From assembly GCA_035455445.1 (NCBI GenBank), contig DATIFC010000021.1:1-24877 (forward strand): 24,877 nt of DNA, given 5' to 3'. Numbering within the stretch: the stretch's first letter is position 1; the number at the start of each line of letters is the position of its first letter. Positions 14,054 through 21,014 of the stretch are shown piece by piece. Below the pieces are notes generated by a model. That model searched no databases. It had not been told where the DNA came from and worked only from the letters and a program-made list of their open reading frames with translations. Source of the stretch: AC-32 sp035455445 (lineage in GTDB: Bacteria; Actinomycetota; Thermoleophilia; Gaiellales; Gaiellaceae). Made by a program: the position numbers and the translations under genes.

Positions 14054-14059
14054 AGTGTT
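14054..14059 (-). promoter_or_regulatory. Weak -10-like element for ubiB
   Basis: AACACT on the minus strand (3 of 6 matches) ends 6 nt before ATG 14047, at the spacing seen for other candidate leaderless genes in this window. On its own it is weak. Confidence 0.2.
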
Positions 14060-14128
14060 GCACGCGCAGGGGCGGCCGGACGCGACGGCGACGGCGCGAA
14101 GCCGGTTCCGCCGCGGCGCCTGCGTGGA

Positions 14129-14155
14129 GCATCGCACCGGCGGACGGAGCGATGC
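14129..14155. repeat. Inverted repeat upstream of ubiB (7-bp arms, 13-nt spacer)
   Basis: GCATCGC (14129-14135) and GCGATGC (14149-14155) are perfect inverted arms about 80-110 nt upstream of the ubiB start. It may be an operator or a transcript hairpin; no family can be assigned. Confidence 0.35.
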
Positions 14156-14163
14156 CGACTTGT

Positions 14164-14176
14164 GGACGAATCGTCC
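14164..14176. promoter_or_regulatory. Compact dyad GGACGA-N-TCGTCC upstream of ubiB
   Basis: Two 6-bp arms around a single central A form a near-perfect palindrome in the 199-nt spacer between plsC and ubiB. The compact geometry suits a dimeric regulator better than an RNA hairpin. No second copy was seen elsewhere in the window. Confidence 0.35.
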
Positions 14177-14213
14177 CGCTTTCGTGACCCTGCGACACGT
14201 TCGCGCGCGCCTG

Positions 14214-14234
14214 GGCCGGGGACAGTCCCCGGCC
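14214..14234. terminator. Strong GC hairpin after plsC, probable transcription end of the queA-secDF-plsC block
   Basis: Arms GGCCGGGGA and TCCCCGGCC pair perfectly over 9 bp around a CAG loop, beginning 12 nt past the plsC stop. There is no T-run, so it is not a textbook intrinsic terminator, but high-GC actinobacteria often use hairpins of this kind. It could instead be an interspersed palindromic element. Confidence 0.5.
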
Positions 14235-14246
14235 GCGGCGGCACGG

Positions 14247-14936
14247 TTAGAGGCGCGGGTTGATCCCGCTGCGGCGGGCGCCGTCGGGGAGCTCCGGCGG
14301 GAGGCCCGCGACGCACGCCGCCACGGCCTGGCGCCAGAGGCGGACGATCTCGGCGCCCACGCGGTCGGCCGCCTCGGCGTAGCCCTTCCGGTTGCGAGGC
14401 AGGTCGTCGACGCTCATCGGCTCGCCCCAGACGACCGCGCACAGCCGGCGGTTGCGCACCGACCAGCGGAAGGTGTCGAGCCCGAGCGGGATCACGGGAG
14501 CGCTCTCCTGCATCGCGATCATCAGCCCGCCCGGGTGCAGCGGCCCCGGGTGCCCGAAGCGCTGGCGCGTGCCTTCGACGTGCACGCAGACGAGCTCGCC
14601 GGCCCGCACGAGCTGGCGTGCCCGCCGGACCGCCTCGCGGTCGCCCTCGCCCCGCCGCACGCCGAAGACGCCGAGCCAGCGCAGCAGCGGCCCGAGGCCG
14701 GGGATCTCGAGCAGCTCCGCCTTCGCCAGGAAGTGCAGCGGCCGCGGGGAGAAGGAGCCGATCAGCGGGTGGTCGATCGCGGAGAAGTGGTTCGCGGCGA
14801 CCACGGCGCCGCCCTCGGCGGGCACGCGCTCGACGCCGTAGCCCGCTCCCGGGGCGAGCAGCATCGTCACCGGCGGCGCGACGAGGCGGCCGAGCCGCCA
14901 CGGGGCCTCGATCCGCGTCGGCTCGAGCAGGCTCAC
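14247..14936 (-). CDS. plsC: Lysophospholipid (1-acyl-glycerol-3-phosphate) acyltransferase, PlsC family
   Basis: PlsC enzymes acylate lysophosphatidic acid to phosphatidic acid at the membrane. The 229-residue protein carries the catalytic NHFSAID at 49-55 (HX4D: H50, D55), a phosphate-binding region around LGVFGVRRGEGDREAV (88-103), the EGTR motif at 121-124 and a VIPLGLDTF strand. The GTG start at 14936 overlaps the stop of the phasin-like gene by 4 nt (GTGA); a frame open to 15086 upstream is Arg/Ala-rich and runs over the previous gene. Overlap with the preceding genes ties it to the secDF transcript. The acyl substrate cannot be told from sequence. The family is firm, and the plsC symbol is by motif rather than by genetic evidence. 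Confidence 0.9.
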   Translation of the reverse strand: MSLLEPTRIEAPWRLGRLVAPPVTMLLAPGAGYGVERVPAEGGAVVAANHFSAIDHPLIGSFSPRPLHFLAKAELLEIPGLGPLLRWLGVFGVRRGEGDREAVRRARQLVRAGELVCVHVEGTRQRFGHPGPLHPGGLMIAMQESAPVIPLGLDTFRWSVRNRRLCAVVWGEPMSVDDLPRNRKGYAEAADRVGAEIVRLWRQAVAACVAGLPPELPDGARRSGINPRL

Positions 14937-15256
14937 GCTTCGAGCAGCCGCAGCCGGTGCTCGAGCTGGGCGACGCGCAGCTCGAGCTCCTCGAGCTCGT
15001 CGCGCGTCACGAGCCCGAGCTCGCGGAAGAGGCCGGCCAGTCCCGCGCCCGTCCGTTCCCCGAGACGCACGCCCTCGCTGCGCCACCGTCCCGCCAGCTC
15101 CTCGACGAGCGCGCGCGCCTCGGCGCGGCCCATGCCCCCGCGGGCGGCGACCTCCTCGGCCAGGGCATCCGCCCGCTCGGCCGTCAGCGCGACCGCGCCG
15201 ACGCCGGCGAGGACGAGCTTCTCCGCCAGCTCGCGAAGGTCAGCGGGCGCGGCCAT
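14933..15256 (-). CDS. Phasin-like small helical protein
   Basis: The 107-residue, highly charged helical protein has the pattern of phasin / poly(hydroxyalkanoate)-granule-associated small proteins common in actinobacteria: an N-terminal hydrophobic-amphipathic helix (LRELAEKLVLAGVGAVAL, 7-24), a middle ARGGMGRAEARALVEEL segment (38-54), and a closing leucine-rich coiled coil (GLVTRDELEELELRVAQL, 81-98). The family is defined largely by this layout, so the annotation is tentative and no PHA synthase is in the window. ATG 15256 overlaps the secDF end by 17 nt; its stop overlaps plsC. A position between SecDF and PlsC points to a membrane- or lipid-surface role. The alternative is an unrelated coiled-coil protein. 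Confidence 0.65.
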   Translation of the reverse strand: MAAPADLRELAEKLVLAGVGAVALTAERADALAEEVAARGGMGRAEARALVEELAGRWRSEGVRLGERTGAGLAGLFRELGLVTRDELEELELRVAQLEHRLRLLEA

Positions 15257-17987
15257 GGGGGCGTGCTCTACGCCGCTGCCGCCGGCGCTCGCGCTTCGCC
15301 TGGCTCGCGGTCGCCGTGCGCTCGACCGCGGCGACGGGCGACAGGTCGGGCGCGGGCTGCGCCGCCGCCGCCTCCTCGGCCGCCTCGAGCGTCGCGACCC
15401 CGTCGCCGCTCGGCTCCTGCCCGATGCGCCGCGCGTACTCGGGCTCGCGCTCCTTCCAGGTGGTGAGCAGCGGCGCCGCGATGAAGATCGACGAGTACGC
15501 ACCGGCCGTGATGCCGACCATCAGCGCGAAGGCGAAGTCCTTCAGGGTCGCGCCGCCGAAGATCAGCAGCGAGAGCACCGGCAGCAGCGTGATCAGCGTC
15601 GTCGCCAGCGAGCGGCGGATCGTCTCCCAGAGCGAGACGTTCGCGATCGTCGCGAACGGCGCGCGCCGCATCAGCGGGATGTTCTCGCGGATGCGGTCGA
15701 AGATGATGATCGTGTCGTAGATCGAGTAGCCGAGCACGGTCAGCACCGCGGCCACGGTCGAGTTCGACACCTCCCGCCCGAGCAGCGCGTAGACCCCAAC
15801 GGTGATCACGATGTCGTGCAGCAGCGCGACGATCACCGGCAAGGCGAACTTGAAGTCGAACCGGATCGCGATGTAGAGGATGATCAGGAGCAGCGAGAAG
15901 AGGATCGCGATGATCGCCCCTCGCGCGATCTGCTTCCCGAAGCTCGCCGAGACCGTCTGGATCTGGATCGCCTCGCTGTTGAAGCGCGTCTGGATGTCGC
16001 TCTTCAGCTTGCTCGTCTCGGCGCTGCCGAGCGAGCGCAGCCGCAGCTGGAAGCTCTTGAAGTTGTCGCCGCCGGAGGCCCGGCCCCGGCCCTGGACGAT
16101 CGGCTCCTTGCCGAACTGCGACGCCTGGTCGCGCACGCTCGCCAGCGAGACCGGCTGCGGCGTCGTGAACGTGACCTGGGTGCCGCCCTTGAAGTCGATG
16201 CCGAGGTTGAGACCCTTGACGGCGAGGGCGCCGATCGAGATCGCCACGACCGTGCCCGAGATCGCGAGCCAGAGGTAACGCTTGCCCATGAAGTCGATCT
16301 GCAGCCACTTGCCGTGCTGCTGGCCGGCGGCACCCATGAAGCGCGGGTTCTCGAACCAGCTGAAGCCGCCGAGCAGGCCGAGCATCGCGCGCGTCGCGGC
16401 GACGGCCGTGATCAGCGAGATCACGGTGCCGATCATCAGCATCAGCGCGAAGCCCTTCACGCCCGCAGTGGCGACCGCGAAGAGCACCATCGCGGTGATC
16501 ACGGTCACGACGTTCGCGTCGATGATCGTGTGGAAGCCCTTCGCGTAGCCCGCCGAGATCGCGGCGCGGACGGACTTCCCGGACCGCACCTCTTCCTTGA
16601 TGCGCTCGAAGATGACGACGTTCGCGTCGGCCGCGACGCCGATCGTCAGGATCAGGCCGGCGAAGCCCGGCAGCGTCAGGGTGACGTTGAAGATCAGGAT
16701 CGCCGCGTAGAGGAAGGCGGCGTAGATGCCGAGGCCGATGACGGCCACGACGCCCAGGAAGCGGTAGAGCACGAGCAGGAAGGCCGCGACCACGAGCAGG
16801 CCGATCAGCGCCGCGGTCTTCGCCTCCCGGAGCGAGTCCTTGCCCAGCGTCGCCGAGACGTCGGTGCGCTCGATCTGCTCGAACTTCACCGGCAGCGCGC
16901 CGGTCTGGAGGACGAGCGCGAGATCCTTCGCCTCGCTGAAGCTGTTGATGTTCGAGATCTCCGCGCCGTTGATGCTCGGGTCGATCCCGTCCGGGTTCTG
17001 CTTGTAGTCGATGTACGGGGTCGAGCGCAGCTCGTTGTCGAGCACGATCGCGAAGTGCTGGGCGAACTGCTGCACCGTCTGCAGGTCGTTGCCGGTCTGC
17101 CCCGCGGCGGCCGCGAGGCCGGCGCCGCGCTGAGCCTCGATGCGCGTGATGTCGTGGAACTTTCGCGCGCCGTCCTTCGTGAAGCCGAGCTGGACGACGT
17201 TGCCCTGGCCCTGGGTGCTGATGTCGGCCCGGATCGAGGACAGCTTCAGGTCGGCGCCCGTCGCCTCGGGGATCGGCTTCGACTGGTTCTCGGGGTCGTA
17301 CTTGAAGAGGTAGTAGAAGGTCGGTGCCGCTCCCTGCGCGCCCAGGCAGCCGGTCGTGGCGTCGCAGCTGACCACCGTCGTCTTCTCGGGGACGGCCAGG
17401 ATCGTCGAGCCCTTCGGCTGCTTGCCCTTCAGTTTCGGGGTGTCGAGCAGCTGCTTGACGGTGTCCTCGGGCCCGTTGATCACCTGCTGCTTCTTGTTGA
17501 ACAGGTAGTAGCCGGTCGGGGTGCCCTTGCTGGCGTCCTTCTTGACCTGCGTGAGCAGCTTGAAGAGGCTCGGGGTCGCCACCGGCTGGCCGCCGTTGCT
17601 GGAGGGCCCGGTCAGGTCGTTCTCGAAGTCGAAGAACTGCAGCTGGGCGGTCGTGCCGATGATCTTCGCGGCCTTGTTCACGTCGTGGACGCCGGCCAAC
17701 TGGATCACGATCTGGTTGGAGCCCTGCTTGCGGATCTCGGGCTCGGAGACGCCGAGCTTGTCGATGCGGCTGCGCATGATCGAGACCGAGCGGTCCATGC
17801 AGGCCGAATCGCAGGTCTTGCCCTTCGGCGGCACGGCCTTGAGGACTACCTCGAGGCCTCCCTGCAGATCGAGGCCGAGCGTGACCTTCTTGTGCGCGGG
17901 CGAGCCGGGGATGCCGAGCAGCAGCACCCCGGCCAGGGCGGCCAGGATCAGGCCGACGAGAATCAGGTGTTTGCGTCGATCAGCCAT
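15240..17987 (-). CDS. secDF: Protein translocase accessory SecD-SecF fusion
   Basis: SecDF uses the proton gradient to pull secreted proteins out of SecYEG. Here SecD and SecF are fused in one 915-residue protein. The SecD half has TM1 (8-26), LGLDLQGGLEVVL (37-49), a large periplasmic P1 domain (about 50-385) and TM2-6 with GVAADANVVIFERIKEE at 450-466, which holds the conserved motif Asp. A linker with FENPRFMG (545-552) leads to SecF: a further TM near 571-590, LGIDFKGGTQVTF (595-607), a second periplasmic domain and a final TM bundle with GYSIYDTIIIFDRIREN. The last 20 residues are very Arg-rich and cytoplasmic. The P1 domain contains two Cys pairs (CDSAC, CDATTGC). Placement after tgt and yajC is the classic arrangement. 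Confidence 0.97.
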   Translation of the reverse strand: MADRRKHLILVGLILAALAGVLLLGIPGSPAHKKVTLGLDLQGGLEVVLKAVPPKGKTCDSACMDRSVSIMRSRIDKLGVSEPEIRKQGSNQIVIQLAGVHDVNKAAKIIGTTAQLQFFDFENDLTGPSSNGGQPVATPSLFKLLTQVKKDASKGTPTGYYLFNKKQQVINGPEDTVKQLLDTPKLKGKQPKGSTILAVPEKTTVVSCDATTGCLGAQGAAPTFYYLFKYDPENQSKPIPEATGADLKLSSIRADISTQGQGNVVQLGFTKDGARKFHDITRIEAQRGAGLAAAAGQTGNDLQTVQQFAQHFAIVLDNELRSTPYIDYKQNPDGIDPSINGAEISNINSFSEAKDLALVLQTGALPVKFEQIERTDVSATLGKDSLREAKTAALIGLLVVAAFLLVLYRFLGVVAVIGLGIYAAFLYAAILIFNVTLTLPGFAGLILTIGVAADANVVIFERIKEEVRSGKSVRAAISAGYAKGFHTIIDANVVTVITAMVLFAVATAGVKGFALMLMIGTVISLITAVAATRAMLGLLGGFSWFENPRFMGAAGQQHGKWLQIDFMGKRYLWLAISGTVVAISIGALAVKGLNLGIDFKGGTQVTFTTPQPVSLASVRDQASQFGKEPIVQGRGRASGGDNFKSFQLRLRSLGSAETSKLKSDIQTRFNSEAIQIQTVSASFGKQIARGAIIAILFSLLLIILYIAIRFDFKFALPVIVALLHDIVITVGVYALLGREVSNSTVAAVLTVLGYSIYDTIIIFDRIRENIPLMRRAPFATIANVSLWETIRRSLATTLITLLPVLSLLIFGGATLKDFAFALMVGITAGAYSSIFIAAPLLTTWKEREPEYARRIGQEPSGDGVATLEAAEEAAAAQPAPDLSPVAAVERTATASQAKRERRRQRRRARPHGRAR

Positions 17988-18005
17988 GCGAAGAGCCGGG
18001 ACAGA

Positions 18006-18320
18006 TTAGCTTTCGTCGCCGGGAGCGGGCTGCCCCGGTTCGGTCAATGTTTCCGGCTCGGGCTCCGGCTCCTGCGCGACGGCGGCCACGGCGCGGCGGT
18101 CGAGGCGCACGGTCGTGTTCGGCGCGATCTCGACGTGCACGATCTCGCCGTCGATCTCGCGCACTGTTCCGTGGATCCCGCCCGCGGTCAGCACGTCGTC
18201 GCCGACCTCGACCGCGTCCTGCATGCGGGCCTGCGCGAGCTGCCGCTTGCGCTGGGGCCTGATCAGCAGCAGCCACATCAGCGCGAACACGGCGATGAGG
18301 ATGATCACGTAGCCGCCCAC
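18006..18320 (-). CDS. yajC: Sec translocon accessory subunit YajC
   Basis: YajC associates with SecDF in the membrane. The 104-residue protein has one N-terminal membrane helix (about 3-20, YVIILIAVFALMWLLLI), the hallmark RPQRKRQ directly after it (21-27), and the small conserved cytoplasmic part VGDDVLTAGGIHGTVREI (39-56), followed by an acidic Glu/Pro tail. GTG 18320 has GAGGAGG 4 nt upstream and overlaps the tgt end by 16 nt; an alternative GTG at 18308 would give a 4-nt GTGA overlap but is 16 nt from that Shine-Dalgarno. The secDF start lies 18 nt downstream of its stop. Confidence 0.95.
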   Translation of the reverse strand: MGGYVIILIAVFALMWLLLIRPQRKRQLAQARMQDAVEVGDDVLTAGGIHGTVREIDGEIVHVEIAPNTTVRLDRRAVAAVAQEPEPEPETLTEPGQPAPGDES

Positions 18321-19435
18321 TCAGCCTCCTCGGAGCGCCGGAGCCTCGCCAGCGCCTCCTCCTTGTACGACCTCAGCCGCCCCCGCTCGATCGCGGCGCG
18401 GGCGCCGGCGACGAGGTCGAGCACGAACCGCAGATTATGCAGGCTCAACAGGCGCAGGCCGAGGATCTCCTGCTGGTTGAGCAGGTGCCTCACGTACGCG
18501 CGCGTGAACCTGCTGCAGGCGGGGCAGCCGCAGTCCTCGTCGAGCGGTCGCGGGTCGCGGGCGTAGCGGGCGGCCTTGATGTTCAGCTGCCCCTCCCAGG
18601 TGAGAGCGCTGCCCGTGCGCGCGTTCCTGGTCGGGAGGACGCAGTCGAACATGTCGATGCCGCGCTCGATCACCTCGAGGATGCCGACCGGGTCGCCAAT
18701 CCCCATGAAGTAGCGCGGCCGCTCCTCCGGGAGCAGCTGGGCGGCCCAGGCGGTGGTCTCGAGCATCTCCTCGCGCGACTCGCCGATCGCGAGACCGCCG
18801 AGGGCGTTGCCGTCGAAGCCGAGCCCGGCGATCTCCTCGGCGCTGCGGCGGCGGAGCTCGCGGTCGGTGCCGCCCTGCACGATCCCGAAGAGGAGCTGGT
18901 CACGGCCGCGCTCCGCCTGCTGCTGGCGCTGCGCCCAGAGCGTCGTACGCCGCACGGCCTCCTCGAGCTCCCGGCGCGGCGTGCCGGGGGGCGGGACGAC
19001 GTCGAGGCACATCGCGATGTCGGAGCCGAGCCGGGCCTGGATCCCGGCCACGAGCTCGGGGGTGAAGCGCGCCTCGGCCCCGTCGTAGACCGAGCGGAAG
19101 GTCACGCCCTCGTCGTCCTGGCGCAGGATCGTGTGCCGCAGAGAGAAGACCTGGAAGCCGCCGGAGTCGGTGAGGATCGGGCCGTTCCAGGACATCAGCC
19201 GGTGGAGGCCGCCGAGCTCCGCGATCAGCTTGGCGCCGGGGCGGAAGTGCAGGTGGTAGGTGTTGCAGAGCAGAATCTCGGCGCCGAGGGCGCTGAGCTC
19301 GTCGGGGTCGACGGCCTTGACGGTCGCCTTCGTGCCGACCGGCATGAAGGCGGGCGTCTGCAGCTCGCCGTGCGCGGTGCGGAGGACGCCGGTGCGCGCC
19401 TCGCCGTCGGTCGCCTCGAGGGTGAAGGCGCTCAT
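18305..19435 (-). CDS. tgt: tRNA-guanine transglycosylase Tgt
   Basis: Tgt exchanges guanine-34 of GUN-anticodon tRNAs for preQ1, an early step of queuosine formation on tRNA. The 376-residue protein has the (beta/alpha)8 enzyme motifs: LCNTYHLHFRPG (56-67), ILTDSGGFQVFSL (87-99, with the active-site Asp D90), GGLAIGES in the middle, and FDCVLPTRNARTG, which holds the second catalytic Asp and the tRNA-contacting loop. The zinc site CGCPAC-X12-H (CGCPACSRFTRAYVRH) is complete near the C-terminus. Length matches bacterial Tgt. The start ATG 19435 follows a 160-nt spacer with a strong hairpin; queA upstream completes the modification, and yajC overlaps the end. No preQ1 synthesis genes (queC/D/E/F) are in view. 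Confidence 0.97.
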   Translation of the reverse strand: MSAFTLEATDGEARTGVLRTAHGELQTPAFMPVGTKATVKAVDPDELSALGAEILLCNTYHLHFRPGAKLIAELGGLHRLMSWNGPILTDSGGFQVFSLRHTILRQDDEGVTFRSVYDGAEARFTPELVAGIQARLGSDIAMCLDVVPPPGTPRRELEEAVRRTTLWAQRQQQAERGRDQLLFGIVQGGTDRELRRRSAEEIAGLGFDGNALGGLAIGESREEMLETTAWAAQLLPEERPRYFMGIGDPVGILEVIERGIDMFDCVLPTRNARTGSALTWEGQLNIKAARYARDPRPLDEDCGCPACSRFTRAYVRHLLNQQEILGLRLLSLHNLRFVLDLVAGARAAIERGRLRSYKEEALARLRRSEEAEWAAT

Positions 19436-19463
19436 CGGCGGGCGGCGACGACCCCGAGGCGTC

Positions 19464-19483
19464 CCCCACCCTCATGGGTGGGG
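19464..19483. repeat. Perfect 8-bp hairpin between queA and tgt
   Basis: CCCCACCC (19464-19471) and GGGTGGGG (19476-19483) pair over a TCAT loop, 29 nt upstream of the tgt ATG. A second smaller stem, CTCGC/GCGAG, lies about 25 nt further upstream of tgt. No T-run follows on either strand. It could be a palindromic repeat element, an attenuator controlling tgt-yajC-secDF, or a processing site. Confidence 0.5.
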
Positions 19484-19595
19484 TCTGTGGGCCTCCCTCG
19501 CTCCCGCTGCGAGCGTAGCGTCGGGAAGCGCACGTGTCTGTCACGCGTCGGCGCCGAGAGCGTGACGATCGCCCCACCGATTCGGCGGCGCAGGC

Positions 19596-20540
19596 TCACA
19601 GCAGCAGCATCGCGTCGCCGAACGAGTAGAAGCGGTAGCGCTCCGCGACGGCGAGCGCGTACAGCCGCCGCGTCTCCTCCACGCCCGCGAACGCCATCAC
19701 GAGGGCGAGCAGCGTCGAGCGCGGCAGGTGGAAGTTCGTCAGCAGCGCGTCGACGCGGCGGAACTCGAAGCCGGGCGTCACGAACAGCTTCGTGCGGCCG
19801 CTCAGCGGCGCCTCGCGCGCGAGGGACTCGAGCACGCGCACCGTCGTCGTCCCGACGGCGAGCACCCGCTCGGCGCCCCGGATCCGCTCCCACGCTTCCG
19901 GCGCGACCTCGTAGCGCTCGCTGTGCAGCGGGTGCTCCTCGACCACGTCCACCGACAGCGGCCTGAAGGTGTCGAGCCCGACGTGCAGCGTCACGCGCTC
20001 GACGTCGAGCCGCGCGAGCAGCTCGGGCGTGAAGTGAAGCCCGGCGGTGGGCGCCGCGGCCGAGCCCTCGCGCTCCGCGTAGACGGTCTGGTAGCGCTCG
20101 GGATCCGCGAGCGGCTCGTGGATGTACGGCGGCAACGGCGCCTCGCCGGCCGGCGCGCCCTCCAGCCGCAGGCGCCAGCGGCCGTCGCCGAGCGGTTCCA
20201 GCAGCTCCACCGGCCCGAGCCGCTGGCCCGGTCGCAGCCGGCGCGACGGGCGCGCGAGCCCCTCCCACGTGCCGTTCTCGCCCAGCCGCTCGAGCAGCAG
20301 GACCTCCGCCTCTCCCCCGCCCGGCCGCACGAGCCGCAGCCGCGCTGGCAGCACGCGCGTGTCGTTGACGACCACCAGCGTCCCGTCCGGAAGCTCGGCC
20401 GGAAGGTCGTCGAAGCGGCGGTGCCGGGTCGCTCCGGTCGCGCGGTCGTGGACGAGGAGCCGCGAGCGGTCGCGCCGCTCGAGCGGGTGCTGTGCGATCA
20501 GCTCGGCGGGTAGGGCGTAGTCCAGCTCGGACGAGAGCAT
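19596..20540 (-). CDS. queA: S-adenosylmethionine:tRNA ribosyltransferase-isomerase QueA
   Basis: QueA transfers and isomerises the ribosyl moiety of SAM onto preQ1-34 of tRNA to make epoxyqueuosine. The 314-residue protein shows the family motifs in order: the N-terminal FDYALP-like segment (SELDYALPAELIAQHPLERR, 4-23), VVNDTRVLPARL (about 57-68), PTAGLHFTPELL, HVGLDTFRP, HSERYEV and TNFHLPRSTLL near the C-terminus, which is close to complete for a family usually of 330-360 residues. The ATG at 20540 faces a divergent coiled-coil gene with only 27 nt between starts; TAGCGT lies 9 nt upstream. It lies upstream of tgt, the enzyme acting before it in the pathway. Confidence 0.96.
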   Translation of the reverse strand: MLSSELDYALPAELIAQHPLERRDRSRLLVHDRATGATRHRRFDDLPAELPDGTLVVVNDTRVLPARLRLVRPGGGEAEVLLLERLGENGTWEGLARPSRRLRPGQRLGPVELLEPLGDGRWRLRLEGAPAGEAPLPPYIHEPLADPERYQTVYAEREGSAAAPTAGLHFTPELLARLDVERVTLHVGLDTFRPLSVDVVEEHPLHSERYEVAPEAWERIRGAERVLAVGTTTVRVLESLAREAPLSGRTKLFVTPGFEFRRVDALLTNFHLPRSTLLALVMAFAGVEETRRLYALAVAERYRFYSFGDAMLLL

Positions 20541-20549
20541 CCGACGCGA

Positions 20550-20559
20550 ACGCTACCCT
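20550..20559. promoter_or_regulatory. Overlapping divergent -10-like elements for queA and the coiled-coil gene
   Basis: TAGCGT on the minus strand (20550-20555) ends 9 nt before the queA ATG; TACCCT on the plus strand (20554-20559) ends 8 nt before ATG 20568. They share two bases, so both -35 regions would lie inside the opposite gene. No Shine-Dalgarno is visible for either start. Confidence 0.35.
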
Positions 20560-20567
20560 TGCCGCCC

Positions 20568-21014
20568 ATGACCGACGACGCGATCGAGAAGGCGCGAGAG
20601 CGCCTCCGCGAGGCGGCCGAGGGCCGTCCCGACGCGGCCGCGATGGACGCGGCGCTGGAGCGGGCGCGGGCGCAGGTCGAGGAGCTGGCGCAGACTGCGG
20701 CCGAGCTCGAGGCGACGATCCCGGCGAGGGTCGAGCACGCCGTCAGTGACGGGCTGGCCGAGCAGGTACGCCCGGTCGGGCGCAACCTCGCCGAGATCCG
20801 GGGCCTGATGAACCAGGTCATCCGCCGGCTCGAGCGGGTCGAGGGCGACCTGCTCTCGGAGCGGCACGCGCGGGTCGACGACCTGGGCCTGCTCGTCGAC
20901 CTGATCACCTCGAGCTGGAAGGCCGTCGAGCGCCGTCTCACGACGCTGGAGCGCAGGCTCGAGGCCGGCGAGGGCGCGATCGTCTACCGGATGGAAGAGC
21001 GCCGCACCGGCTGA
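20568..21014 (+). CDS. Cytoplasmic coiled-coil protein, function unknown
   Basis: I do not recognise this 148-residue protein. It has no membrane segment or signal peptide and is nearly all helix: Glu/Arg/Ala-rich stretches with leucine heptads at about 25-60 (ALERARAQVEELAQTAAEL) and 72-135 (AEIRGLMNQVIRRLERVEGD, later VERRLTTLERRLEAGEGA), separated by ARVEHAVSDGLAEQV. It might dimerise or act as a scaffold; nothing more can be said. The ATG at 20568 is chosen because it lies 8 nt after TACCCT; a TTG three codons upstream is inside that element. Its 3' end overlaps the convergent flippase-like gene by 31 nt. Confidence 0.75.
   Translation: MTDDAIEKARERLREAAEGRPDAAAMDAALERARAQVEELAQTAAELEATIPARVEHAVSDGLAEQVRPVGRNLAEIRGLMNQVIRRLERVEGDLLSERHARVDDLGLLVDLITSSWKAVERRLTTLERRLEAGEGAIVYRMEERRTG

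Noticed and set aside
14214..14234. Classical rho-independent terminator
   Set aside because: The hairpin is strong but no T-run follows on either strand, so I call it only a probable GC-type terminator.
14031..18566. A 1511-codon open frame on the plus strand opposite plsC, secDF and yajC
   Set aside because: It is antisense to well-identified genes, is extremely Arg/Asp/Glu/Val-rich with no recognisable domain, and is the mirror of GC-rich third codon positions.
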